From assembly GCA_023228985.1 (NCBI GenBank), contig JALOAC010000010.1:18712-82711 (forward strand): 64,000 nt of DNA, given 5' to 3'. Positions 51,104 through 59,661 of the stretch are shown here, in pieces. Positions within the stretch are counted from its first letter, which is position 1. Each line of letters starts with the position of its first letter. The notes under the pieces are model-generated. The model was not told where the DNA came from, made no database searches, and saw nothing but the letters and a program-made list of their open reading frames with translations. The DNA comes from Thiopseudomonas sp. (GTDB taxonomy: Bacteria; Pseudomonadota; Gammaproteobacteria; Pseudomonadales; Pseudomonadaceae). The translations under genes and the position numbers were made by a program.

Positions 51104-52915
51104 ATGATCAATCGTGCACCTTTACCTCTTATTTTAATCTGCACTGTCTTGTTAGCAGCCTGTGCCGGAACACCTGACAATCATGTTGGCACATTGCCAA
51201 GCTCAAAGCATGACGACGTTGATAAAACGCTTATGCTAGCCGAAAAGAAAAGCGGCTCCGAAGCCGTAAATCTTTATCTCTCGGCGGTCGACCTCGCATG
51301 GCAGCAGGGCGACACACTAAAGGCGAGAACTCTGTTAGATGCAATCAATCTAAACGAAGCTTCTCCCGCACAGTTAATTTTTGCCCACACCTTAGCTGCT
51401 GAATTAGCCATTGCCCGCAAACAACCTGAGCTGGCATTACAGATTTTAAACAAGCCTGAATTTCAGCGACTAAGCGAATTACCGCTCAAGCAACAAGCAC
51501 GTAGCCAACTTGCACGCGCTCAAGCCTTAGAGGATACAGGCCGCCCTTTAGCAGCGGCACGCGAACGTATTTTTACCGCCTCATACCTAACTGGCCAGCA
51601 AGCCGATACCAACCATGAACACATCTGGCAGTTAATTAGCCAATTACCGAGCACCCACTATCAAATACAAAACGAACCTGACCTTGACGGCTGGATACAA
51701 TTAGCCAAAGTCACTAAAAGCACTGGCTCACTAGAACAAAAACAACAAGAAATCCAGCATTGGATTGAAACTCATGCCAAGCACCCTGCAGCTATTCAAC
51801 TACCACAGGCATTGTTAGCGCTGCAGCAACTCACAGTGCAGCCAGTAAAACGTATTGCAATACTGTTACCCACAACAGATGCCAATCAAAACGTCGTCAA
51901 CGCTATTCGCAATGGATTTCTAAGCGCTTATTATCATGCTCAGGAATCTGGCAAAACAGTTCCTGAGTTATTCTTTTATAACAGCAGCGAACAGAATTCG
52001 TTAGGCCAGCTATACAACGATCTACAAAGCAAAAACATTGACCTACTAATCGGCCCTTGGGAAAAAGACACCGTAAAACGATTAGCAGCACAGCAGCGCC
52101 TACCTGTAACAACGCTAGCGTTAAACTACACAGAAACCTCTGAGCAAAGTCCACCCAATGAGTTATTTCAGTTTGGACTGGCAGCTGAAGATGAGGCACG
52201 CATGGTCGCTGATCGCGCCTGGGCTGACGGCAAGCGTAATGCCATTATTTTAGTTCAATCGGGCGAGTGGGGCCGACGTGTACAGAATGCGTTTAATCAG
52301 CGCTGGTTAGCTCTGGGCGGACAAGTAGCAGGCTCGCAAGCCATCGGACAGCCCGTTGAACTGGCACAGCAAATTGGTACTCTATTGAAGCTGCGCGACA
52401 GCGAGGCACGCAGTAAAAGACTGCAGAACTTACTGGGCACCAAATTATTCTCCAACCCAAGCCGTCGCCGCGATGTTGACTTTATCTTCCTAGCTGCCGG
52501 CCCCTTACAGGCTCGACAAATTCAACCCACGTTAAGATTTCAGTATGCGGGCGATCTGCCCATTTACGCCACGTCTTCTCTTAACCCAAGCTCACAAGAC
52601 AGTGGCATTCAACAAGATCTTGAAGGTATTTTCCTAACCGAAATCCCTTGGCTGTTTAATACTGATGACGCTCTACGCCAGCAAATCATTTCTCGCTGGC
52701 CAGAAGCCGATGCATTCATGGGCCGTTTTTATGCCATGGGAGCGGACGCCTATCAGCTTGCCTTGCAATTACAACAGCTCAAAGCATTGCCCAATAATAA
52801 AACTGAAGGCTTTACCGGCTCACTGCAACTTAATCAGCAACAGCAAATCGAAAGAACCTTATATTGGGCGAAAATAAAACAAGGACAAGCAGTTCCCGTT
52901 TTGGAAGATGAATAG
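51104..52915 (+). CDS. lpoA: Penicillin-binding protein activator LpoA
   Basis: The 603-residue outer-membrane lipoprotein activates PBP1A from across the periplasm. It has a signal peptide with lipobox LAACAG (acylated Cys near residue 20), an N-terminal helical TPR-like domain (to about 250) and a C-terminal periplasmic-binding-protein-like domain starting RIAILLPTTDANQ. The start ATG 51104 is chosen since it begins the signal peptide. It precedes yraN with an 8-bp overlap in the usual order lpoA-yraN-SIS-BON. Confidence 0.95.
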   Translation: MINRAPLPLILICTVLLAACAGTPDNHVGTLPSSKHDDVDKTLMLAEKKSGSEAVNLYLSAVDLAWQQGDTLKARTLLDAINLNEASPAQLIFAHTLAAELAIARKQPELALQILNKPEFQRLSELPLKQQARSQLARAQALEDTGRPLAAARERIFTASYLTGQQADTNHEHIWQLISQLPSTHYQIQNEPDLDGWIQLAKVTKSTGSLEQKQQEIQHWIETHAKHPAAIQLPQALLALQQLTVQPVKRIAILLPTTDANQNVVNAIRNGFLSAYYHAQESGKTVPELFFYNSSEQNSLGQLYNDLQSKNIDLLIGPWEKDTVKRLAAQQRLPVTTLALNYTETSEQSPPNELFQFGLAAEDEARMVADRAWADGKRNAIILVQSGEWGRRVQNAFNQRWLALGGQVAGSQAIGQPVELAQQIGTLLKLRDSEARSKRLQNLLGTKLFSNPSRRRDVDFIFLAAGPLQARQIQPTLRFQYAGDLPIYATSSLNPSSQDSGIQQDLEGIFLTEIPWLFNTDDALRQQIISRWPEADAFMGRFYAMGADAYQLALQLQQLKALPNNKTEGFTGSLQLNQQQQIERTLYWAKIKQGQAVPVLEDE

Positions 52916-53273
52916 CACGACACTCGTTGGCAAACACGCCGAGCACTACGCAGCGCGTTTTCTCATTGACCAAGGTCTCAAGCTCGTTGAACGCAACTGG
53001 CGTTGCCGTTACGGCGAGATTGATCTGATCATGCTGGATCGTGCTACCCTAGTATTCGTTGAAGTTCGCTATAGAAAAAACACCACTTTTGCTGAGCCGC
53101 TTGAAACTGTTAATCAGGCCAAACAACAAAAAATTATCACCACAGCGCATTGTTTTTTACAAGAAAACAACCAGTGGCAAGAACATAATTGTCGTTTTGA
53201 TGTGGTGGCAGCCAAGAGCAGCAACCAAACATACAGTTTCGATTGGGTGCAACATGCTTTTGAAGCCCTATAG
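52908..53273 (+). CDS. yraN: UPF0102/YraN nuclease-like protein
   Basis: The 121-residue protein has the YraN fold of the PD-(D/E)XK type: GKHAEHYAARFLIDQGLKLVERNWRCRYGEIDLIMLD, where Glu and Asp of GEIDLI and the later FVEVRYRKN form the restriction-like core. No biochemical role is firmly known. It overlaps lpoA by 8 bp. Confidence 0.93.
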   Translation: MNSTTLVGKHAEHYAARFLIDQGLKLVERNWRCRYGEIDLIMLDRATLVFVEVRYRKNTTFAEPLETVNQAKQQKIITTAHCFLQENNQWQEHNCRFDVVAAKSSNQTYSFDWVQHAFEAL

Positions 53274-53324
53274 CTTGATACAGATAACGATCGCAATTCA
53301 TTATTTTTAGAAGAAGTAATCAAC

Positions 53325-53912
53325 ATGCAAAACCGTATCCAACAAATGTTTAAAGCCAGCATTGAAACCAAGCAGAAAGCCTTAGACGTTTTGCCTGAGC
53401 CCATTGAGCAGGCTAGCATTCTTATGGTCAACTCGTTACTCAATGAAGGCAAAATACTTGCCTGCGGTAACGGTGGTTCAGCTGGCGATTCACAGCACTT
53501 TTCTTCCGAGCTACTAAACAGGTTCGAACGCGAACGCCCTAGCTTGCCTGCGATTGCACTAACCACTGACAGCTCGACCATTACCTCAATTGCTAATGAC
53601 TATAGCTATGAAGAAATATTCTCTAAGCAAATTCGCGCACTGGGTCGTGATGGCGATGTCCTGCTGGCAATTTCTACCAGCGGTAACTCAGCTAACGTAA
53701 TCCAAGCCATTCACGCAGCACACGACCGCAATATGCGCGTAGTCGCTCTTACCGGCCGTGACGGTGGCAACATAGCGCCCATATTATTGCCTGATGACGT
53801 TGAAATACGCGTTCCATCAAACGTCACTGCACGCGTGCAAGAAGTCCACTTGCTGGCCATACACTGCCTATGTGATCTGATTGATAACCAACTTTTCGGG
53901 TGTGAAGAATGA
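53325..53912 (+). CDS. gmhA: SIS-domain phosphoheptose isomerase (GmhA; DiaA-like context)
   Basis: The 195-residue sugar-isomerase-fold protein shows ILACGNGGSAGDSQHFSSELLNR and LLAISTSGNSANVIQAI. In Escherichia coli the gene at this position is diaA, a DnaA-binding regulator that has lost the isomerase residues. Here Glu62 (in HFSSEL) and His180 (in EVHLLAIH) match the catalytic Glu65 and His180 of GmhA, so sedoheptulose-7-phosphate isomerase activity for lipopolysaccharide heptose is favoured. Pseudomonas aeruginosa GmhA is at the same locus. A dual role is possible. It overlaps the BON gene by 4 bp. Confidence 0.85.
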   Translation: MQNRIQQMFKASIETKQKALDVLPEPIEQASILMVNSLLNEGKILACGNGGSAGDSQHFSSELLNRFERERPSLPAIALTTDSSTITSIANDYSYEEIFSKQIRALGRDGDVLLAISTSGNSANVIQAIHAAHDRNMRVVALTGRDGGNIAPILLPDDVEIRVPSNVTARVQEVHLLAIHCLCDLIDNQLFGCEE

Positions 53913-54436
53913 TGCGCAAATTTTTTATTTTAGTCGCCAGCCTTGCTGTCCTCAGCGCATGTAGTGGCCGCAGTTTGGGTAATAAAATTGATGACCAGTT
54001 TATTGCGCCTGCTGTAACCACTGCAATTAAAGAAGCGCATGTGGACTTAAACCGCCCCACTTCTATTATTTCATTAACTAGCTACAACGGTATTGTGTTG
54101 CTGGTTGGTCAAACGCCCACTGCTGAACTTAAGCAGCGCGCAATGACTGCCGCACAGCAGATTGAAGGCGTAAAAAAGGTGCATAACGAAATAACTGTAG
54201 AGGAACCGGTGACCGGCTTAATCCGCAGTAACGATGCCTTACTAACTTCAAAAGTGAAAGCACGCCTAGTTGGTGATGCCAACGTACCCGCATCCAAGGT
54301 AAAAGTTATCACTGAGAATGGTGTGGTCTACCTGCTAGGCATTGTTGACCGCAACCAAGCTAAATACATTACCGAAGCCGTTCGTCATGTCGGCGGCGTA
54401 CAAAAAATAGTTCGACTGTTTGAATATGTAAACTAA
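53909..54436 (+). CDS. dolP: Dual BON-domain outer-membrane lipoprotein (DolP/YraP)
   Basis: The 175-residue lipoprotein has lipobox LSAC near residue 18 and two BON domains (about residues 45-105 and 118-175), each with the conserved GIVLLVGQTPT or GVVYLLGIVDRN strand. DolP keeps the outer membrane intact and supports assembly of proteins by the BAM complex. It ends the lpoA-yraN-gmhA-dolP operon, followed by a two-way terminator. Confidence 0.92.
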   Translation: MMRKFFILVASLAVLSACSGRSLGNKIDDQFIAPAVTTAIKEAHVDLNRPTSIISLTSYNGIVLLVGQTPTAELKQRAMTAAQQIEGVKKVHNEITVEEPVTGLIRSNDALLTSKVKARLVGDANVPASKVKVITENGVVYLLGIVDRNQAKYITEAVRHVGGVQKIVRLFEYVN

Positions 54437-54450
54437 TCGCGTTCCGTTCA

Positions 54451-54491
54451 ACAAAAAAAGCCTTTTCGCTTAACGCAAAAAGGCTTTTTTA
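54451..54491. terminator. Bidirectional terminator between dolP and sspB
   Basis: AAAAAGCCTTTT and AAAAGGCTTTTT pair around a CGCTTAACGC loop, with A and T runs on either side. It fits the ends of both convergent transcripts. Confidence 0.9.
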
Positions 54492-54539
54492 TTCCTTACA
54501 GATCAATATCTCAGAGATAATCAACCCGCATCAATTCGT

Positions 54540-54977
54540 CTACTTAACGATTCGTAGACTGGGTTTACCGCCACCAGGTGTTGTAGGTGGCTCAGGAGGC
54601 TCATCGGTAACTGTATTAGCTTCATCAGCATCTGCTTTGTCTTCAGCATCAACAGAACTAATATCGCCTAACTCAGCCTCAAAAAACATACCTTGGCCAT
54701 TTTCCTGCGCATAAATAGCTAGCACTGCATAAATAGGAATATAGATTTGGCGTGCTACACCAGCAAAACGCGCTTCAAAACAGATAGCATCATTATCAAT
54801 ATTTAAATTACGCACGGCACTAGGCGAAAAATTAAGCACCAACTGGCCATTCTCACCGTAGCCTTCAGGCACCTGTACGTCCGGCAAGTTGCTAGCTACT
54901 AGCACATAAGGCGTGCAGTCATTATCAACTATCCATTCATACAGTGCGCGTATCAGATAAGGTTTGCTTGATTTCAT
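54540..54977 (-). CDS. sspB: ClpXP adaptor SspB
   Basis: The 145-residue adaptor delivers ssrA-tagged proteins to ClpXP. The N-terminal substrate-binding domain shows YLIRALYEWIVDNDCTPY and GQLVLNFSPSAVRNL. A flexible acidic linker follows, and the last residues GGGKPSLRIVK are the ClpX-docking motif. It lies 8 bp after sspA in the same operon. Confidence 0.96.
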   Translation of the reverse strand: MKSSKPYLIRALYEWIVDNDCTPYVLVASNLPDVQVPEGYGENGQLVLNFSPSAVRNLNIDNDAICFEARFAGVARQIYIPIYAVLAIYAQENGQGMFFEAELGDISSVDAEDKADADEANTVTDEPPEPPTTPGGGKPSLRIVK

Positions 54978-54985
54978 AGTTATGC

Positions 54986-55606
54986 TTAGGCACGCATAAG
55001 ACGTTCTGCTTCTGAAAGACTGGCTTGAAAAGCATCACGAGCAAAGTTGCGCTCCATATAATCCAATAAAGGTTGAGCTGCTTTTGGTAGCTCAATACCT
55101 AGAATAGGCAAACGCCATAATAATGGTAATAAACTGCAGTCAACCAGTGTCAGCTCATCGCTCATAAAGTATTCTTTATTAGCAAAAACTGGAGCAACAC
55201 CAATCAAACTCTCGCGCAGCTCTTTACGCGCTTTGTTGCGCGCTGGTTCTTTAGCTTTAGCATCCAGAATAGTGTCTGCTTGCACACACCAGTCACGCTG
55301 TACGCGTTCAGCCAGCATGCGCGTATTTGCGCGTGCTACCGGATATACAGGCAACAAAGGCGGATGTGGGTAACGTTCATCCAGATACTCCATAATTACA
55401 CGGGTATCATACAGAGCCAGATCACGATCAACTAAGGTCGGTACAGAAGCATAAGGATTTACCTCAGCTAAATACTCAGGACTCTCGCCGCTGAGGACAT
55501 CAAATATATCTGCAGCAACTCCTTTTTCAGCTAAAACCAAGCGAATCCGATGCGAATATTGACATACAGGATCAGAATAGCAGCCTAATTTGTTTGGGGC
55601 AGCCAT
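54986..55606 (-). CDS. sspA: Stringent starvation protein A
   Basis: The 206-residue glutathione-transferase-fold protein binds RNA polymerase and changes transcription in starvation and acid stress. The start ATG 55606 has AAGGAGG at a good distance; the longer frame to 55702 crosses the pet terminator. It shows YSDPVCQYSHRIRLVLAEKG, NPYASVPTLVDRDLALYDTRVIMEYLDERYPHPPLLP (thioredoxin and GST parts). The terminator upstream means sspAB likely uses its own promoter between 55607 and 55665. Confidence 0.95.
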   Translation of the reverse strand: MAAPNKLGCYSDPVCQYSHRIRLVLAEKGVAADIFDVLSGESPEYLAEVNPYASVPTLVDRDLALYDTRVIMEYLDERYPHPPLLPVYPVARANTRMLAERVQRDWCVQADTILDAKAKEPARNKARKELRESLIGVAPVFANKEYFMSDELTLVDCSLLPLLWRLPILGIELPKAAQPLLDYMERNFARDAFQASLSEAERLMRA

Positions 55607-55663
55607 TACTTCCCTCCTTATAGCTAAGTGAAACAAACAACAGAAGCTTACGTTCGTTTGAGA

Positions 55664-55699
55664 CGCAAAATGCACGCGACCACAGGACCGCGTGCATTT
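55664..55699 (-). terminator. Terminator after petC
   Basis: Minus-strand ATGCACGCG and CGCGTGCAT form a 9-bp stem with a 10-nt loop, followed by TTTT. It is 21 bp past the petC stop and separates petABC from sspAB. Confidence 0.75.
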
Positions 55700-55719
55700 C
55701 ACTCATTCATAGCGAATTA

Positions 55720-56430
55720 TTACTTAATATCTTTCCAGTACTCACGCTTCAACAAGTAAGCGAATACAAAGAAAATCACTAAGAAAATCAGAACGTAAGT
55801 ACCAATTCGCTGACTTTTTAGCTTCACTGGGTTAGCTGAATACTCTAAGAAAGTAACAAGGTTCTTAATAGTCTCATCAAACTCAGCAGCTGACATAGAA
55901 CCAGTACCTGGTTCAATAGTTAGCGTAGTACAAGCTTCATCAGCACAAATTTGATTACCCTGCAACGAAACTAACACGTTAGGCATACCCACATCTTTGA
56001 ATACTTTGTTGTTAGCACCAAAGGGGCGGGCTTTATCCTGGTAGAAGGTGCGCATATAGTTATACAACCAATCAGCACCACGCACACGGGCAATCATTGT
56101 TAAATCAGGTGGTGCAGCACCGAACCATTGTTTAGCTTGAGCATCAGTCATAGCAGACTTCATGTGGTCACCGATTTTTGCATCAGTGAACACAATGTTC
56201 TCCATCATTTGCTCATTGCTAATTCCTAAGTCATTAGCTACACGCTCATAGCGCTGGAACTTTGCACCATGACAACCCATGCAGTAGTTAGCAAAGGTTT
56301 TTAGACCATCTTGCATAGCCGCATTATCAGTTAAATCGATGTTAACTTTATCCAGCGGGTATGCTCCATTCGCTGCAAATCCAAATATTGGCAGTGCAGC
56401 GAAAATCAATGCAACAATTTTCTTTTTCAT
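55720..56430 (-). CDS. petC: Cytochrome c1 of the bc1 complex
   Basis: The 236-residue protein has a signal peptide (1-20), the heme site CMGCH at residues 50-54, the axial Met region near DAQAKQW..PPDLTMIAR, and a C-terminal membrane anchor (about 207-228) ending KREYWKDIK. It hands electrons from the Rieske protein to cytochrome c in the periplasm. It shares one base with petB. Confidence 0.97.
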   Translation of the reverse strand: MKKKIVALIFAALPIFGFAANGAYPLDKVNIDLTDNAAMQDGLKTFANYCMGCHGAKFQRYERVANDLGISNEQMMENIVFTDAKIGDHMKSAMTDAQAKQWFGAAPPDLTMIARVRGADWLYNYMRTFYQDKARPFGANNKVFKDVGMPNVLVSLQGNQICADEACTTLTIEPGTGSMSAAEFDETIKNLVTFLEYSANPVKLKSQRIGTYVLIFLVIFFVFAYLLKREYWKDIK

Positions 56431-57644
56431 TAGCCTGTCACCCTTTCTGGAACCGGTTTGGTTTTTTCCATTCTGGTGTAGAAAGGCATCAGAATGAAAT
56501 ACGCGAAATAAAGAATGGTACAGATACGTGCTAACAAAGTACGCTCAGGCGTTGGTGCTAACACACCCAGCACTCCCAAAATAACGAAGGAGATACAGAA
56601 CACCCACAACCAAACTTTACTCATCAAACCTTTATAGCGCATGGATTTAACCGGACTGCGGTCTAACCACGGCAGGACGAACAGCACTGCAATAGCACCA
56701 CCCATGGCGATAACGCCCATCAGCTTGTCTGGCACCGCACGCAAGATCGCATAGAACGGAGTGAAATACCAAACAGGTGCAATATGAGCAGGTGTTTTCA
56801 GCGAGTTTGCCTGCTCAAAGTTAGGACGCTCTAAGAAGTAGCCGCCCATTTCAGGCATAAAGAACACTACAAAACAGAACACAAACAAGAACACCACCAC
56901 ACCAACGATATCTTTCACTGTGTAGTAAGGATGAAAGGGAATGCCGTCTAAAGGAATGCCGTTTTCATCTTTAAGTTTCTTGATATCAACGCCGTCTGGG
57001 TTGTTAGATCCCACTTCGTGCAGTGCTAAAATATGCAACACAACCAAAGCCAATAAAACGATGGGAACAGCTACAACGTGCAGGGCAAAGAAGCGGTTCA
57101 GGGTAATGCCTGAGATCAGGTAGTCACCACGAATCCACTCAGTCAAATCAGCACCAATGACTGGAATAGCACCAAACAGCGAGATAATTACTTGGGCGCC
57201 CCAGTAGGACATCTGACCCCAAGGCAGCAAGTAACCCATAAAGGCTTCTGCCATTAACGCTAAGTAAATCAGCATGCCGAAGATCCATACCAGCTCACGC
57301 GGCTTCTGGTACGAACCATAAAGCAGACCACGGAACATGTGCAGGTAAACTACGACAAAGAATGCTGAAGCACCCGTTGAGTGCAAGTAGCGCAAAATCC
57401 AGCCGTACTCTACATCACGCATGATGTATTCAACGGAGGCAAAAGCGCCTTCTGCGGATGGTTCATAGCTCATAGTTAACCAAACGCCAGTAAGAAGCTG
57501 GTTGACCAATACGAGCAGTGCTAAGGAACCAAAGAAATAATAGAAGTTAAAGTTCTTCGGTGCATAATATTTGGACAGATGGTCTTCCCACATTTTAGTT
57601 GCAGGAAAGCGAGCGTCGATCCACTCCATGAATTTACTCATCAT
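56430..57644 (-). CDS. petB: Cytochrome b of the bc1 complex
   Basis: The 404-residue protein has eight or more membrane helices. Heme-ligating His residues lie in LRYLHSTGASAFFVVVYLHMFRG and the HVVAVPIVLLALVVLHILALH helix; the quinol site PEWY-like box appears as PVWYFTPFYAILR. It carries out quinol oxidation and reduction in the Q cycle. It lies between petA and petC, sharing one base with each. Confidence 0.98.
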   Translation of the reverse strand: MMSKFMEWIDARFPATKMWEDHLSKYYAPKNFNFYYFFGSLALLVLVNQLLTGVWLTMSYEPSAEGAFASVEYIMRDVEYGWILRYLHSTGASAFFVVVYLHMFRGLLYGSYQKPRELVWIFGMLIYLALMAEAFMGYLLPWGQMSYWGAQVIISLFGAIPVIGADLTEWIRGDYLISGITLNRFFALHVVAVPIVLLALVVLHILALHEVGSNNPDGVDIKKLKDENGIPLDGIPFHPYYTVKDIVGVVVFLFVFCFVVFFMPEMGGYFLERPNFEQANSLKTPAHIAPVWYFTPFYAILRAVPDKLMGVIAMGGAIAVLFVLPWLDRSPVKSMRYKGLMSKVWLWVFCISFVILGVLGVLAPTPERTLLARICTILYFAYFILMPFYTRMEKTKPVPERVTG

Positions 57645-58237
57645 TAGACTGTCTCCTCATCTACGCCAACAATGACAATGTCATCTGTCTCATAGTTATA
57701 CGGAGGCACTGGCAAATTCAATGGTGCTGGCTGGGATTTATATACTCGGCCTGCCAAGTCATAGCGAGAACCGTGACAAGCACAGAAATAACCGCCAATC
57801 CAGTCTGGACCCAAATCAGCAGGGGCAACCTCTGGACGGAACGTAGGCGCACATCCAAGGTGAGTACAGAGTCCAATAACAATCAATATCTCTGGACGAA
57901 TTGAACGGTGTTTAGGGTCTACATAACTAGGCTGGTCAGACTCTTTGGAATCTGGGTCTGCCAAGGTTGGCTCGAGTGTTTCCAATCCAGCCATAATTTC
58001 AGGAGTGCGATGAACAACAAAAACAGGCTGACCACGCCACTCAGCAACAACCTGCTGTCCTGGCTCAACCTTACTGATGTTTACTCGCACTGGTGCGCCC
58101 GCGGCCTTAGCCTTCGCACTGGGGGCCCAAGACCCCAGAAACGGGATAGCAGCGCCTGCCGTTCCTACTGCACCCACAACACTTGTGGCTGCCACTAGAA
58201 AGCGACGTCGGCCTACATTCACGCCGTCATTGCTCAT
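57644..58237 (-). CDS. petA: Rieske iron-sulfur protein of the bc1 complex
   Basis: The start ATG 58237 (197 residues) has GGAGA upstream and gives MSNDGVNVGRRRFLVAATSV, with the Tat-type twin Arg signal that also serves as membrane anchor. The [2Fe-2S] ligands are in CTHLGCAP and CACHGSRYD. It takes an electron from quinol to cytochrome c1. The frame extends to 58252, but the longer form lacks a ribosome-binding site. First gene of petABC. Confidence 0.97.
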   Translation of the reverse strand: MSNDGVNVGRRRFLVAATSVVGAVGTAGAAIPFLGSWAPSAKAKAAGAPVRVNISKVEPGQQVVAEWRGQPVFVVHRTPEIMAGLETLEPTLADPDSKESDQPSYVDPKHRSIRPEILIVIGLCTHLGCAPTFRPEVAPADLGPDWIGGYFCACHGSRYDLAGRVYKSQPAPLNLPVPPYNYETDDIVIVGVDEETV

Positions 58238-58321
58238 TAAGTCGTCTCCCATCAGCTTATTCGGCTTTTTTACAAAGCCTTTTATTAAGAAAAAAACTAA
58301 CTGCTTTTTTCAATCCATAGA

Positions 58322-58350
58322 ATGGTAAAGAAAAGCCGTGCAATTGACAA
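58322..58350 (-). promoter_or_regulatory. Probable promoter of petABC
   Basis: Minus-strand TTGTCA (58345-58350) and TACCAT (58322-58327) are 17 bp apart, giving a leader of about 80 nt. The rest of the petA-rpsI gap (58253-58545) holds only the rpsI terminator. Confidence 0.5.
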
Positions 58351-58491
58351 GATTATTGACTAGCAGAAAAACTCAGAAGTTTGATCTTGGCTAACTATAC
58401 CTGCTGAAAACCTAATTTATCAGCAGGCTTAGCGTTGTCTTTGCTAGCTCCATGCAACCATGACAATTTGTCGCACGCTCTTTTGCGGACA

Positions 58492-58530
58492 CAAAAAACG
58501 CCCAATTCCAGACAGAATATGGGCGTTCTC
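58492..58530 (-). terminator. Terminator after rpsI
   Basis: Minus-strand AACGCCCA and TGGGCGTT pair around a loop of about 15 nt, followed by TTTTTT in total. It lies 16 bp past rpsI. Confidence 0.85.
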
Positions 58531-58545
58531 TGTATGCACAAATAA

Positions 58546-58938
58546 TTAACGCTTGGAGTACTGTGGACGCTTACGCGCTTTACGTAAACCAACTTTCTTA
58601 CGCTCAACTTCACGTGCATCACGAGTAACAAATCCAGCTTTACGCAATTCACCACGTAAAGTCTCGTCGTACTCCATCAGCGCGCGAGTAATACCATGAC
58701 GAATAGCACCAGCCTGACCTGTAATACCACCACCTGTCACAGTAACGTACACATCGAATTTCTCTGCGGATTCAGTGAGCTCTAACGGTTGACGTACCAT
58801 CATGCGCGCTGTTTCACGACCGAAAAAATCGTCGATGCTGCGATTATTAATTGAAATACTGCCAGTACCTGGACGCAAGAAGACACGTGCTGTTGCAGTC
58901 TTGCGACGGCCTGTACCGTAATTTTGATTCGCCGACAT
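58546..58938 (-). CDS. rpsI: 30S ribosomal protein S9
   Basis: The 130-residue protein begins YGTGRRKTATARVFLRPGTG, shows VTGGGITGQAGAIRHGITRAL and ends RKARKRPQYSKR, whose final Arg-rich tail reaches into the P site tRNA. It follows rplM by 15 bp in the conserved L13-S9 operon. Confidence 0.99.
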   Translation of the reverse strand: MSANQNYGTGRRKTATARVFLRPGTGSISINNRSIDDFFGRETARMMVRQPLELTESAEKFDVYVTVTGGGITGQAGAIRHGITRALMEYDETLRGELRKAGFVTRDAREVERKKVGLRKARKRPQYSKR

Positions 58939-58953
58939 AATCTACTATTCCCG

Positions 58954-59382
58954 TTAAATCTTCAGTTCTGTGGGTTGCTGTGCAGCATGTGGATGCTCAG
59001 TACCTGCGTAAACTTTAAGCTTACGATACATTGCACGACCCAGTGGGTTGTTAGGCAACATGCCCTTTACTGCGCCTTCAAGCACACGCTCAGGTGCACG
59101 CGCAATCAGCTTTTCGAAACTGATTGACTTAATTCCACCTGGGTAGCCTGTATGTGAATAGTAGAGCTTATCAGATGTTTTCTTACCTGTTACTCGCACC
59201 TGCTCTGCATTGATTACGACAATATAGTCGCCTGTATCAACGTGAGGGGTGTACTCAGGCTTATGTTTTCCACGCAGGCGGGTGGCAATTTCAGTAGCCA
59301 AACGACCCAAGGTCTGGCCAGCTGCATCGATCACATACCAGTCGCGTTTCACTGTTTCTGGTTTTGCACTAAAAGTTTTCAT
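58954..59382 (-). CDS. rplM: 50S ribosomal protein L13
   Basis: The 142-residue protein shows the L13 core WYVIDAAGQTLGRLATEIATRLRGKHKPEYTPH, DYIVVINAEQVRVTGKK, and MLPNNPLGRAMYRKLKVYAG. It is an early assembly protein of the large subunit. A hairpin stands just before its ribosome-binding region (59399-59423), where autoregulation by the operon product could act. Confidence 0.99.
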   Translation of the reverse strand: MKTFSAKPETVKRDWYVIDAAGQTLGRLATEIATRLRGKHKPEYTPHVDTGDYIVVINAEQVRVTGKKTSDKLYYSHTGYPGGIKSISFEKLIARAPERVLEGAVKGMLPNNPLGRAMYRKLKVYAGTEHPHAAQQPTELKI

Positions 59383-59398
59383 TCGCTATAGCCTCAGA

Positions 59399-59423
59399 GC
59401 CGCTTGATTATAATTTAAGCGGC
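59399..59423 (-). other. Leader hairpin before rplM
   Basis: Minus-strand GCCGCTT and AAGCGGC form a 7-bp stem around an A/T-only-like 11-nt loop, 17 bp before the rplM start codon. It has no T-run and is not a terminator. Confidence 0.5.
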
Positions 59424-59597
59424 AAATCTTAATCATTAGTCTTGTATTGACCGTTGTTGACTGTTAAAGCTGCATAGCAAGCACTACTTTCGGGGGCTCG
59501 GGTCTCGTGCTTACTTGAACTTATATGCTCGACAGGCGTAGCATCTTCCTGTCTATTCAATTGTCCAGCTAGGCTTACCGGCCAAAAGAGTCGGGCA

Positions 59598-59625
59598 ATT
59601 ATGCCTATTACAGAGAAAATTGCAA
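59598..59625 (-). promoter_or_regulatory. Probable promoter of rplM-rpsI
   Basis: Minus-strand TTGCAA (59620-59625) and CATAAT (59598-59603) lie 16 bp apart, followed by a G/C-rich start region (GCCCGAC) typical of stringently controlled ribosomal promoters. The leader would be about 210 nt. Confidence 0.6.
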
Positions 59626-59661
59626 CTTAATTCCACTAAAAAACCGCCTTTGGAGTCAGTG

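Noticed and set aside
59620..59661. TTG start for the SulP transporter
   Set aside because: It overlaps the divergent rplM promoter, and the ATG at 59662 has a better ribosome-binding site and normal N-terminus.
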